DNA from: an uncultured Paracoccaceae bacterium
GTDB taxonomy: Bacteria > Pseudomonadota > Alphaproteobacteria > Rhodobacterales > Rhodobacteraceae
Assembly (NCBI GenBank): GCA_913061275.1
Contig: CAJXSR010000002.1
Span: 175,334 to 239,333, forward strand
Direction of reading: 5' to 3'
DNA length: 64,000 nucleotides
A program made the position numbers and the translations under genes. Every line of letters starts with the position of its first letter. Position 1 is the stretch's first letter. Positions 19,167 to 28,400 of this stretch are shown piece by piece. The notes under the pieces were generated by a model, which was not told the origin of the DNA, did not search any database, and worked only from the letters and a program-made list of their open reading frames with translations.

Positions 19167-19337
19167 ATGATAATGGTTCCAGCTTTTTTTATTGGCGCAT
19201 TAATCGGCGCATGGCGGGCTGCCAAGAAACAAGGAACCAAACTGGATATGCTGCAATATGGCGCAGCCCACGGCATTGCATTCTTCGTCTTAGCAATGTT
19301 TCTATCCGTCGCCCTTGATTGGCTTGGTTTGGTTTAA
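19167..19337 (+). CDS. Small membrane protein, 56 aa
   Basis: A 56-residue protein: an N-terminal hydrophobic stretch (VPAFFIGALIGAW), a basic turn RAAKKQGTK, and a C-terminal transmembrane helix (GIAFFVLAMFLSVAL). AAAGGG lies 7 bp before the ATG, which starts one base after the stop of the lipoprotein gene. It sits between the DUF2927 gene and the VWA gene and is probably co-translated with both. No function is known to me. Confidence 0.7.
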   Translation: MIMVPAFFIGALIGAWRAAKKQGTKLDMLQYGAAHGIAFFVLAMFLSVALDWLGLV

Positions 19338-19342
19338 GGCCC

Positions 19343-20527
19343 GTGTTTTTACCGCTTTTTGATAATCTAAAAGATGCAAAAGTTCCCGTTTCTTTACGCG
19401 AATATCTTACATTACTCGAAGCAATGGAAATGGGTATTGCGACCTATGATATAGACCATTTTTATTATCTGGCGCGTACCTGCCTGGTAAAAGATGAACG
19501 CAATCTTGATAAATTCGATCTGGCGTTTTCTAAAACTTTTCAAGGGTTGGAACATATCAGTTTTGATGACGTGATGAACGCGGTTGATGTGCCACAAGAT
19601 TGGCTGGAAAAGCTGGCTGAAAAACATCTTAGTGCGCAAGAGATGCAGGGTATTAAGTCGCTTGGCGGTTTTGATATGCTGATGGAGACCTTAAAACAAC
19701 GTTTGAAAGAACAAGAAAAGCGGCATCAGGGCGGCAGTAAATGGATAGGCACCGCTGGTACATCACCTTTTGGGGCATATGGGTACAATCCTGAAGGCAT
19801 ACGCATTGGCCAAGACAAAAGCCGCCATCAACGCGCGATAAAGGTTTGGGATAAACGCGAATTTCGTAATCTTGACGACAGTATAGAGTTGGGAACGCGT
19901 AATATAAAGGTTGCCTTGAAGCGGTTACGACAATGGGCACGTGATGGGGCTGACGAAGAACTGGATTTGCCTGGCACCATTCAAGCCGCAGCGGAAACGG
20001 GCTATATAGATGTAAAAACCCGTCCTGAACGGCGCAACGCGGTAAAAGTGTTGTTGTTTTTAGATGTTGGCGGCTCAATGGATGCCTATATTCGGACGGT
20101 AGAAGAGTTGTTTTCGGCGGCACGTTCCGAGTTTAAGCATCTGGAATATTTCTACTTTCATAATTGTTTGTACGAAGGTGTTTGGAAAGATAATACGCGG
20201 CGGTGGGGCGACAAGCTATCAACTTGGGACATTCTAAACACGTATGGCAAAGACTATAAATGTATCTTTGTGGGTGACGCTAGCATGTCGCCTTATGAAG
20301 TTGCTTATGTGGGTGGTGCGAATGAGCATTATAATGCAGAGGCAGGCCAAACTTGGCTGGCACGCGCACGCGCACAATGGCCCGACAATGTCTGGATCAA
20401 CCCAGTTGCTGAACAGGCATGGGGCTATACCCAGTCTATAGATATGGTGCGTCAGGTTTTTGATAATCGCATGTATGCCATGACCCTTAAAGGCATAGAG
20501 GCCGCGATGAAAGAGCTGGGCAGATAG
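19343..20527 (+). CDS. VWA domain protein (CoxE-like)
   Basis: 394 residues. The N-terminal two thirds are the CoxE-like helical region (SLREYLTLLEAMEMGI), and the VWA domain begins at about residue 225 with the MIDAS-type motif LFLDVGGSMDAY (DxGxS in place of the classical DxSxS). GTG at 19343 is chosen because MFLPLFDNLKDA matches family N-termini and AAGG precedes it. CoxE-type VWA proteins team with MoxR ATPases to mature or activate metalloenzymes; the MoxR gene at 16736-17575 is the likely partner. Confidence 0.88.
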   Translation: MFLPLFDNLKDAKVPVSLREYLTLLEAMEMGIATYDIDHFYYLARTCLVKDERNLDKFDLAFSKTFQGLEHISFDDVMNAVDVPQDWLEKLAEKHLSAQEMQGIKSLGGFDMLMETLKQRLKEQEKRHQGGSKWIGTAGTSPFGAYGYNPEGIRIGQDKSRHQRAIKVWDKREFRNLDDSIELGTRNIKVALKRLRQWARDGADEELDLPGTIQAAAETGYIDVKTRPERRNAVKVLLFLDVGGSMDAYIRTVEELFSAARSEFKHLEYFYFHNCLYEGVWKDNTRRWGDKLSTWDILNTYGKDYKCIFVGDASMSPYEVAYVGGANEHYNAEAGQTWLARARAQWPDNVWINPVAEQAWGYTQSIDMVRQVFDNRMYAMTLKGIEAAMKELGR

Positions 20528-20659
20528 GGTGTGATTTTTTGGGTAAATATATAAATATCAACGACTTAACATAGTGTCCTAGTTGGGACATTGACTTTTA
20601 CACGCTTAAAAACCTTTAATCGGCTTGCCAAGAACAACTTGCACCCCCATATCTGATAT

Positions 20660-21355
20660 ATGCTAAGACTAGCCCCCATCTTACTGGCCCTGCTTTATGG
20701 GTTTATCATGTACCGCTTTTCAGCATGGCGCACCAATGCCGAACTGGATGCTAAATCCACACGACTTCTAGATCCGAAACTACAACCCGTAATAGATCAA
20801 ATGGCAGCGGCCCTAGATTTGGATAAGATCAAGGTCTTTGTCCATGAGGTGGAGCCGGTTAATGGCTTGGCTGCATCAGATGGGCGCATATTTATAACCC
20901 GTGGGTTTATGAATAAATTTCAGGCAGGTGAAGTAAATGCCAATGAACTGGCCAGCGTGATTGCCCACGAATTAGGCCACGTGGCCCTTGGCCACTCGCG
21001 CCGTAGGATGATAGATTTTTCAGGCCAGAATGCCATTCGTGTAGCCCTTGGCATGGTTTTGGGCCGGCTTATACCCGGCGTTGGGGTTTATCTGGCAAAT
21101 ATGCTGGCAACAATGGTAGGCGCACGCCTGTCACGCCAAGATGAATTTGAAGCGGATGCTTATGCAGCGGCCCTTCTTACCAAGTCTGGCATAGGTACGG
21201 CAGGGCAAAAAAGCTTGTTTGAGAAATTAGAAACCCTAACAGGGGTTTCTGGTCAGCCATTGGCTTGGTTGATGAGTCATCCAAAAACTCAGCTGCGTAT
21301 TGAGGCGATTGAAAAACTTGAAAATCGTTGGGCAGGCACAGGCGAAAATTCATAA
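20660..21355 (+). CDS. M48-family metallopeptidase
   Basis: 231 residues: an N-terminal transmembrane or signal helix (LAPILLALLYGFIMY), zinc motif H103-E-L-G-H107 (IAHELGHVALGH), and downstream Glu in DEFEADAYAA as the likely third ligand. Related proteases (HtpX/BepA/Oma1 group) degrade or process envelope proteins. No clear ribosome site is visible before the ATG, so the start is less certain. It lies 132 bp after the VWA gene. Confidence 0.87.
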   Translation: MLRLAPILLALLYGFIMYRFSAWRTNAELDAKSTRLLDPKLQPVIDQMAAALDLDKIKVFVHEVEPVNGLAASDGRIFITRGFMNKFQAGEVNANELASVIAHELGHVALGHSRRRMIDFSGQNAIRVALGMVLGRLIPGVGVYLANMLATMVGARLSRQDEFEADAYAAALLTKSGIGTAGQKSLFEKLETLTGVSGQPLAWLMSHPKTQLRIEAIEKLENRWAGTGENS

Positions 21356-21407
21356 GACTTTAAAACTCTACCCGTAAAGCTGTTTTTACAAGAACGGGAA
21401 GCAGTCA

Positions 21408-21851
21408 ATGTTTGTACAAGCTATTTATGAAAGCAAAGCGCGCGCGCGCATTACTGAAAGCACTATCGGGCAGATTAAAACCACTGCATTGCCAAACAAT
21501 CTGTCACATGCCGTGACAAGTATACTTTACTATGATGATTGGCGTTTCTTACAAGTAGTTGAAGGTCGTCCTGCGCAAGTGGTGGAAACCATGAAACAGA
21601 TTACTACCAACCCTATACACCATTCGGTAAAATTACGGCTTATGACCCGTCAAAGCACGCGTGGGTTTGGAAGCTGGCCCTTGGGCATTCTTTCGGTGGA
21701 AGATTTTGAATTGCGCAGAACACTTAAGAATATGGGATATAAAAACCTGTTTCAACTGAATGTACTGGACGCTGTAAAGGTTATAAAACGTACAACAGGG
21801 CGCAAATTAAGAACTATGAATAGTTTAGAAAAGCGCGCATTAACAGATTGA
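21408..21851 (+). CDS. BLUF-domain blue-light sensor
   Basis: 147 residues; the BLUF domain fills residues 1-95, then a short helical tail. Residues Y7, N31, Q49 and W90 keep exactly the spacing of AppA Y21, N45, Q63 and W104, so flavin binding and the light-driven hydrogen-bond switch are plausible. The residue matching AppA M106 is Leu92. No output domain is fused, so signalling must be through protein contacts. No photosynthesis genes are visible in the window. A gap of 52 bp follows the M48 gene. Confidence 0.87.
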   Translation: MFVQAIYESKARARITESTIGQIKTTALPNNLSHAVTSILYYDDWRFLQVVEGRPAQVVETMKQITTNPIHHSVKLRLMTRQSTRGFGSWPLGILSVEDFELRRTLKNMGYKNLFQLNVLDAVKVIKRTTGRKLRTMNSLEKRALTD

Positions 21852-21904
21852 ACCTGTTGAAAAAAGTTGAACACAGTCCAAACCTGACCGAACAAATGTT
21901 GGGT

Positions 21905-22441
21905 CTACGTGGATAACAATTTACCCAACCTTGGTAAGCCCGTGCGCTTTAAAAGTTTCCTAATATCTTTGGCCTCACCTGAGTGGGTTTCAGCCGCCTG
22001 TTTGGTTTTTTGCCCGACACGGTGCATAGCAGTGGGGTTTTCTTGTGCAAACTCGACTAAGAACTGATCTGGGTTAAGGCGTAAAATGCCATGATTGGAA
22101 AGAATGCGCGTTGGGAAATCTTTGGTGTTCACTGTTATGATCGCATCGGCACTTCCTGCAATCGCAGTGGCCAGAACGTGGATGTCATTTTCATCCGGCA
22201 ACCATAGATCGTCTGATATGCTTTCAGGTATTTCCGCTTTTGGCCAATTTGCACGTAGTAAAGCAATTTCTACGCCTGAAATTTGTGCAAGTGCTTCGCC
22301 ATGCTTGGCAGCGGCACGGCGCCATTCTTCTAAAACACGCGCTGACCAAAGGGGTGTAAAAGCCCCTTCGGAAGCGGCGCCTAACAGAACCTCACGCATG
22401 ATTGTGGGGTATAAAACACAAGCATCCAGAACGATACGCAT
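21905..22441 (-). CDS. PIN-domain protein
   Basis: 178 residues. The PIN nuclease fold shows the first acidic residue in VLDACVLYP (Asp6), a Glu in RVLEEWRRAA, DENDIHVLATAI, and the last Asp in TVNTKDFP; these can hold Mg2+ for RNA cleavage. No antitoxin-like gene adjoins it. It starts 6 bp after the RlmI-type methyltransferase gene on the same strand, suggesting an RNA-metabolism link and not a mobile toxin-antitoxin pair. A basic C-terminal tail (KLLKRTGLPRLGK) may bind RNA. Confidence 0.8.
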   Translation of the reverse strand: MRIVLDACVLYPTIMREVLLGAASEGAFTPLWSARVLEEWRRAAAKHGEALAQISGVEIALLRANWPKAEIPESISDDLWLPDENDIHVLATAIAGSADAIITVNTKDFPTRILSNHGILRLNPDQFLVEFAQENPTAMHRVGQKTKQAAETHSGEAKDIRKLLKRTGLPRLGKLLST

Positions 22442-22447
22442 TTAGAT

Positions 22448-23644
22448 TTAATCCAACCTGAAAAACATAGCCTTAAGATACGCTGTTTCACCCAAACTTG
22501 CGTGAGTTGGGTGGTCAGCACCCGCAAAGCCCGTGTGCAGTATTTGGGCGGACCGTGCTGATTTACCAATTCCAGCAAGGGATGCGGCACGGAAGTTTTG
22601 CAAATCAACCGCGTGGGAACACGAGCAAAGACCCAAATATCCATTTGGTGCAACAAGTTGGCTGCCCAATCGAGCAACCCGTTCATAGGCCCGTAAACCT
22701 GCGGTAAAGGCAGGTTTGTTTGGGGCAAACGAAGGTGGATCACAGATCACAACATCAAACTTTTCGCCAGCTTCAATCAGGTCTTTCATTTTGTCGAAAG
22801 CGTCGCCGCGTATCGTTTCAAAATTGTGAGACACGCCCATTTTTGCAGCACCCAGCTGTGCCAATTCCAGCGCAGGTTCTGAGCCGTCTATTGCTGTTGC
22901 TGTCGCTGCACCATGTGCAAGGCAGGTTAATGAAAAGCCACCCACATGAGAAAACACATCTAACACGCGCGCGTCTTTTGCAAGGCCTGCCGCGAATGCG
23001 TGGTTTGGACGTTGATCAAAAAATAGGCCCGTTTTTTGGCCACCCAGAACATCAGCCATAAAGATGGCACCGTTCATCGACACGGCAATGGGGCCGTCAA
23101 CTTTACCTGCCAAAACGACAGTTGCGTCATCCAGGCCTTCTAATTTACGGGCGCGACCAGAAGCATTCTTAACCAAAGTGGTAATGCCGAAATCGTTGGT
23201 AAGGATTTCAGTGAAATCTTCCAACATATCTTCGGCCCAGGTCGCGTTGGGTTGTATCACGGCCGTATCGCCAAAGCGATCAATGATAACACCAGGAAGC
23301 CCATCTGCCTCGGCGTGGATCAGTCGATAAAACGGTTTGTCGTATAAACGGTCACGTAAACCTAATGCCGTGGTCAGCTTGGCTTGCAGCCAATCCCTGT
23401 TGATGATTTGCCCTTCAGTTTGCCCCATAAATCGCGCGGCGATCTTTGAATTGGGATTAAAGGTACAGACCCCCATAAATTGGCCCAACCCATCATTAAG
23501 GTTAACAAAGCTACCAGGTGGTATTTTCTTGGTACGTCTGTCCATAACCAATTCATTGGAATAGACCCAAGGGAACCCAAAGCGCAGTTTTTGCGTTGAG
23601 ACTTTAGGAAGAAGGCGGATTGTGGGGTAAGGTGTATGTGTCAT
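22448..23644 (-). CDS. rlmI: 23S rRNA m5C methyltransferase, RlmI-like
   Basis: Class I SAM-dependent RNA methyltransferase, 398 residues. An N-terminal PUA domain (VSTQKLRFGFPWVYSNEL) is followed by an EEHEE-like linker and the Rossmann domain with VLDVFSHVGGFSLTCLAHGA (SAM site) and the catalytic motif VVICDPPSF. E. coli RlmI methylates C1962 of 23S rRNA; the exact target here is inferred. The gene leads the PIN gene, with a 6-bp gap. Confidence 0.88.
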   Translation of the reverse strand: MTHTPYPTIRLLPKVSTQKLRFGFPWVYSNELVMDRRTKKIPPGSFVNLNDGLGQFMGVCTFNPNSKIAARFMGQTEGQIINRDWLQAKLTTALGLRDRLYDKPFYRLIHAEADGLPGVIIDRFGDTAVIQPNATWAEDMLEDFTEILTNDFGITTLVKNASGRARKLEGLDDATVVLAGKVDGPIAVSMNGAIFMADVLGGQKTGLFFDQRPNHAFAAGLAKDARVLDVFSHVGGFSLTCLAHGAATATAIDGSEPALELAQLGAAKMGVSHNFETIRGDAFDKMKDLIEAGEKFDVVICDPPSFAPNKPAFTAGLRAYERVARLGSQLVAPNGYLGLCSCSHAVDLQNFRAASLAGIGKSARSAQILHTGFAGADHPTHASLGETAYLKAMFFRLD

Positions 23645-23683
23645 GCCCCGCTAGTAGCTGGTTTATCTGGGAACGGAAACCCA

Positions 23684-23711
23684 CAAAAAAAAGGTGGCCC
23701 GAAAGCCACCT
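23684..23711 (-). terminator. Rho-independent terminator of the 23735-24352 lipoprotein gene
   Basis: On the minus strand a 7-bp stem AGGTGGC/GCCACCT with a short loop is followed by eight T residues. It starts 24 bp after the stop codon of the lipoprotein gene. Confidence 0.88.
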
Positions 23712-23734
23712 ATAGTTTGGTCTTGTTTTAAGTA

Positions 23735-24352
23735 TTAGATTTCTGTGTTTCCAGACATACGCAAATACATCATATTTTGTATGTGCTGGGTGATGCGTAC
23801 TTTTTGCGTCTCACCGCGTGCCATCGCTGCAAACGCTTTTGAACCGCCATATGCTTTGAAAACGGTATTAACGTTTTGTACATCGGCTACAGGAATACCT
23901 GTTTCGGCATCGCGTAAAAGGTAATCAAAGTTGATGTTATGACGGCCACCAACAGTATATCGGGCCTTCTCGCTTAAGGAATGGAATTTGTTTAGGCGAA
24001 CTTCCATAGTAACGGGGCGGCCATTTTTAACTTTTGAAACACCACTGGCAATCGCATTAACCAATATGGATTGTACCTGTTCTTTACGGTTGCCCATTGG
24101 GTCTTCGCGCCAAACAATATCTGCAATAGGCAAGAACATGTTTGCCTCTGACACTGTTAGCTCATCTGGGATCGTTACGCTTAACTGCTGTACTTGATAG
24201 GCAGGTGCAGTAAGCTCAATCGACTGCGGTGAGGTTTGAATAAGATCATTGCGAGAGGCGTTTTGTGTACTGGCACATGCCGTTACTGACAATGCTAATG
24301 CCAATCCAGCAATGTATTTTACGATTTTTGTTTTCAAGACCGTTATATTCAT
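23735..24352 (-). CDS. Putative lipoprotein, 205 aa
   Basis: 205 residues with a lipoprotein signal (LALSVTAC, Cys26). The mature part has no motif I can place firmly; it resembles uncharacterised Rhodobacterales lipoproteins (possibly DUF6778). The segment IADIVWREDPMGNRKEQVQSIL and a later NINFDYLLRDAETG look like a structured beta-rich domain. The start has a strong AGGAG ribosome site 8 bp upstream. It has its own terminator and a 221-bp upstream gap, so it is monocistronic. Confidence 0.7.
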   Translation of the reverse strand: MNITVLKTKIVKYIAGLALALSVTACASTQNASRNDLIQTSPQSIELTAPAYQVQQLSVTIPDELTVSEANMFLPIADIVWREDPMGNRKEQVQSILVNAIASGVSKVKNGRPVTMEVRLNKFHSLSEKARYTVGGRHNINFDYLLRDAETGIPVADVQNVNTVFKAYGGSKAFAAMARGETQKVRITQHIQNMMYLRMSGNTEI

Positions 24353-24526
24353 TTTTTTGCTCCTAGGAGATTTATTTGTATGAATTTAATATGGTTAATG
24401 ATTGTGGTTGATTTGAGCGGTAACCGAGCAATTTCAAAGGTGATATTAAGAAATAAGTTTGAACAACAAAGGCCTAATTGCGTTCAAGTATGTTGAATAA
24501 GGCAAACTTGCCAAATTCTAAAACGT

Positions 24527-24556
24527 AAAAAACCGCTGCTTTTGCAACGGTTTTTT
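24527..24556 (-). terminator. Terminator downstream of the 55-aa gene
   Basis: A-rich arm plus CCG pairs with CGG plus a T-run around a TGC-TTTT-GCA top stem; symmetric, so it can act in both directions. It lies 17 bp past the stop of the small gene at 24574-24741. Confidence 0.7.
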
Positions 24557-24573
24557 ACTGAATTTTAAAGGGA

Positions 24574-24741
24574 TTAATGTGCTGCACGAGCCGCAAAGCC
24601 AACATTAAAAGTTTTAAGCCAAGCCATGAACTGTGTTCGATATTCACGCATGGTTTCCGCACGTAATTGATGTGCGCGTGCAATAGCGGCATTAATATCC
24701 GCAGGTTCATGTGGGTCGAATTGTAGGTCGCCGATGTTCAT
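24574..24741 (-). CDS. Small protein, 55 aa (RSP_7527-like)
   Basis: 55 codons, read by hand: MNIGDLQFDPHEPADINAA, then AIARAHQLRAETMREY and a C-terminal amphipathic FMAWLKTFNVGFAARAAH. The pattern of a short acidic start followed by RAxxLRAETMR and a basic or aromatic tail resembles small Rhodobacterales proteins named after RSP_7527 (often neighbours of DUF1127 proteins). The match is from memory. A dedicated terminator follows, supporting a real transcription unit. The function is unknown. Confidence 0.55.
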   Translation of the reverse strand: MNIGDLQFDPHEPADINAAIARAHQLRAETMREYRTQFMAWLKTFNVGFAARAAH

Positions 24742-24816
24742 TTTGATGTTCCTTAGTTGCTTACCTATGAACTAGGATGCGTATGAAAAGAAATCATCAT
24801 ATAATTGTGCAATCTT

Positions 24817-24837
24817 GCTATGCGTCATATGCATAGC
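24817..24837. other. Inverted repeat between soxG and the 55-aa gene
   Basis: GCTATGC and GCATAGC form a perfect 7-bp stem with a 7-bp loop, 20 bp beyond the soxG stop. The T-run follows on the plus strand, so for the sox operon it would be a hairpin without a U-tract. It could instead be an operator for the 55-aa gene, whose promoter must lie here. Confidence 0.4.
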
Positions 24838-24857
24838 TTTTTAGTTCTGCTATGTTG

Positions 24858-25427
24858 TTATGTGTAATGCCCTGGCAAACTGCCCTTTTGTGCGGCGGTT
24901 GATAGCCAGTTGAACACATGTTCACCTACAGACCTGAAACATATCACTGTTGCAGTTGTTTCCGACCCCAGCCAGAACGCGACAGGTAATTGCCCCAACC
25001 GTGTACGGCGCAATGTGTTGATGCCCAAAGTCCCCGCTGACATATCCGCAGGTGATCCTTTGGCCAGAACATCCCGTATACCTTTGCCCTCGATCGTAAA
25101 GACGGCACGTGCATCTGATACGTTTGAAGCCAGCATATGTGTGCCAGCTAGGGCTTTGTCGAGCTTTGCAACGATTGTTTCCGCTTGGGCGTAATCTACC
25201 AACAATAGCAACTCATCAGGGGACATCCATGCTGCCGCCCCTTTTTTACCGCTGTTTATGCAACCTGTTTCAGGAATAGCTGTTCCTGTCGCAGTTTTAA
25301 CGGCTTTTGCCAGAGCATCTGATGATAAATCACCACGCAGTGTAATCATACCTTGCAGGCCTGCGTCTTTAATCGTGACCGAGCCTTTGAAAACTGCATC
25401 TTGCAGTGCACTTACAGCATTAGACAT
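24858..25427 (-). CDS. soxG: Sarcosine oxidase gamma subunit
   Basis: Small subunit of heterotetrameric sarcosine oxidase, which oxidatively demethylates sarcosine and passes the methyl group to tetrahydrofolate. 189 residues; typical features are WMSPDELLLLVDYA, SDARAVFTIEGKGIRDVLAKG and the C-terminal RSVGEHVFNWLSTAA. The start overlaps the end of soxA by 8 bp. It is the last gene of soxBDAG. Confidence 0.93.
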   Translation of the reverse strand: MSNAVSALQDAVFKGSVTIKDAGLQGMITLRGDLSSDALAKAVKTATGTAIPETGCINSGKKGAAAWMSPDELLLLVDYAQAETIVAKLDKALAGTHMLASNVSDARAVFTIEGKGIRDVLAKGSPADMSAGTLGINTLRRTRLGQLPVAFWLGSETTATVICFRSVGEHVFNWLSTAAQKGSLPGHYT

Positions 25428-28400
25428 TTTGACGTGCCCCTTCTTTATCCAGAAATACTGGGTCGCAAATTTCGGCTTTTATGATGTCGCCGCCGATGGT
25501 TGGGAAGTCGATAACCTCACCCATGCGATCAGGCCCATGTTCCACCAGACCCATTGCAATCGCGTGGTTTAGTGTGGGTGAAAAATAGGTTGATGTGACC
25601 CGCCCGATCATGTTTTTTACGCCATTGGGGCGCGTCGTGCCGTCTGTGGCATAAGCACCATCTGGGATCACCGCTTGTGGATCAACTGGCTTTAGGCCGA
25701 CAAGTTTCCAACGTTTGGAATCTGTCATGTGGGATCGTTGCTGTGCGCGTTTGCCCAAGAAGTCCTCTTTTTTCTTGGAAATAGCCCAGTTCAACCCCAG
25801 ATCTTGCGGGATTACCGTACCATCGGTTTCGTCGCCTATCATAATAAAACCTTTTTCAGCGCGCATCACGTGCAGGCATTCTGTGCCGTAAGGCTGCATG
25901 CCAAACTCAGCACCCGCTTCCATGCACATATCCCAAAACGCTTGGCCTTGGCTGGCAGGAACTGCGATTTCATAAGACAGCTCACCAGAGAATGAGATAC
26001 GGAAAGGCCGCGCCTGAATGCCGCCGATTTTACCATCTCTGAACTGCATGAAGGGCAGGGCTTCTGGTGATACATCCATACCGCCAAGTTTTTCCAGCAC
26101 CTTGCGGGCATTGGGGCCAACTATGGCAATCTGTGCGTATTGTTCGGTGACATTGGCGGTGTAAACTTTCCAGTCCCACCATTCGGTTTGCAACCATTCT
26201 TCCATCCAAGCATGAATACGATCAGAGCCGCCCGATGTGGTGTGACACAGATATGTGTTTTCGCTTAAGCGGGCTACAACACCATCGTCAGACAGAAAGC
26301 CGTTTTCGGTACACATCAATCCATAACGGCAAAAGCCGACTTTCAATGTGCTCATCATATTTGTGTACATCATATCCATGAACTTGCCAGCATCAGGGCC
26401 TTTGACGATGATCTTGCCAAGGGTCGAGGCGTCCAGCAATCCGCAGTTTTCGCGGGTATTCAGAATTTCGCGGGTTACCGCCTGTTCCACGGTTTCGCCT
26501 TGCTGTTTATAGCAATATGGGCGACGCCAATCAGCAACGGGTTCCCAATCGCCGCCATTGTCGTCGATCCATTGGTGGATCGGTGATTTGCGGATTGGTT
26601 TGAACAGCTCGCCACGCGCATCGCCCACTATCGCACCGAAAGAAATCGGATGGTAAGGTGGGCGGAAAGTGGTGGTGCCGACCTGCGGTATTTCTTTGTT
26701 TAGGCTGTCGGCTAGAACGGCCAAGCCGTTGATGTTCGATAGCTTCCCCTGATCGGTAGCCATGCCAAGCGTGGTATAACGCTTAGCATGTTCGACACTT
26801 GTAAAACCTTCTTGGGCTGCAAGGCGTACATCAGATACCTTCACATCATTTTGATAATCAAGGAAGGTTTTCGATTTCAGATCATAAGTTGCCCCTTGTG
26901 GCATTGACCATACGGCCGCTATTGGCGCCGCTTTTTCATCGCTTGCTTTTGGTACGGTTCCTGTGGCTTTAAAGCCTGCATCTTTTGCAGCTTGCTTGCC
27001 TGCGGCAATGGCGTCTTTCAACACAGAAGCGGAATAGAGATGGCCATTGGCAGTACCCGTTGCAATCACGAAACCTGTACCATCGGCACCCAATGGCGGG
27101 CGTGATGGATCAGGGCGGAACATGGCAAGGTCTGTATCCCAGTTTAGTTTACCACCGCAATGTGACCACAGATGTACCACGGGGGACCAGCCGCCTGACA
27201 TGGCGACCGCATCACATTTGATCTCTTCCAATGTGCCGCCTTCGCCCGCTTGGGCACACAAAGTGACACTTTCAACGCGCTTGCCGCCTTTGACTTTGCC
27301 AATGGCGGATTTGTTTTCTACGCGAATGCCGAGGGCAATGGCTTTTTGTGGTAATTCACCGTCCAGATCGCCGCGCGGGTCAATGATACAGGGCACATTC
27401 AGGCCTGCTTCATGCAGTGCAATCGCGGTGCGGTAACCGTCATCGTTATTGGTGACAACCACTGTACGGTCGCCTGCACTGACGCCGTAATCGGCGATGT
27501 AGTCGCGCAAAGAGCCTGCAAGCATGACGCCTGGAATATCGTTGCCAGCAAAGCTTAAGGGGCGTTCAATGGCACCAGTTGCCGTGACAATCCGCTTGGT
27601 GCGGATGCGCCATAAGCGGTGCCTTGGGCCGTTTTGGTTGGGGCCTAGATGATCTGTTAGACGCTCATACCCAAGTGCGTAGCCGTGATCGTAGACACCT
27701 GCACCCATCATGCGGGTGCGGATTTGCACGTTTGGCATTTTTTTCAGGGCAGCAAGAGTTGCTTTTACCCAAGTCGCCGCTGGTTTGCCGTCGATTTCAA
27801 CACCATCAGTAATTGCGCGGCCGCCAAAGCTAACGCCTTGTTCCATAAGCAAAACTGAGGCGCCTGATTTGCCTGCGGTCAATGCGGCCGCAAGGCCTGC
27901 GATGCCGCCGCCGACGATCATGATGTCTACGTGGGCGTAGAAATATTCGTAGGTGTCTTCGTCTTTGTGGGTGGGTGCTTTGCCTAGGCCCGCTGATTTG
28001 CGGATGATCGGTTCAAAAACATGCTTCCATGCGGCGCGTGGGTACATGAAGGTTTTGTAGTAAAAACCAGCCGGAAAGAAGCGCGGTAACTTTGAGTTCA
28101 ACGCACCTATATCAATTTCCAGCGAAGGCCAATGGTTTTGGGAATGGGACGTAAGCCCTTGATATAGTTCAGTTGTTGTGGCGCGTTGGTTTGGTTCAAA
28201 ATGGCCATCAACGCCTGTGCCCATCAGCGCATTTGGCTCTTCTGGGCCTGCGGCCACGATGCCGCGTGGGCGGTGATACTTGAAAGAGCGGCCAACCAGC
28301 ATTTGGTTGTTGGCTAGAAGTGCCGAGGCAAGCGTGTCGCCCTGAAACCCTTGCAAGCGTTTGCCGTTCCATGTGAATTCGATTTGTTTTGTGCGGTCGA

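Noticed and set aside
19653..20123. A 156-codon minus-strand frame opposite the VWA gene.
   Set aside because: Fully antisense to a clear gene and without any domain signature.
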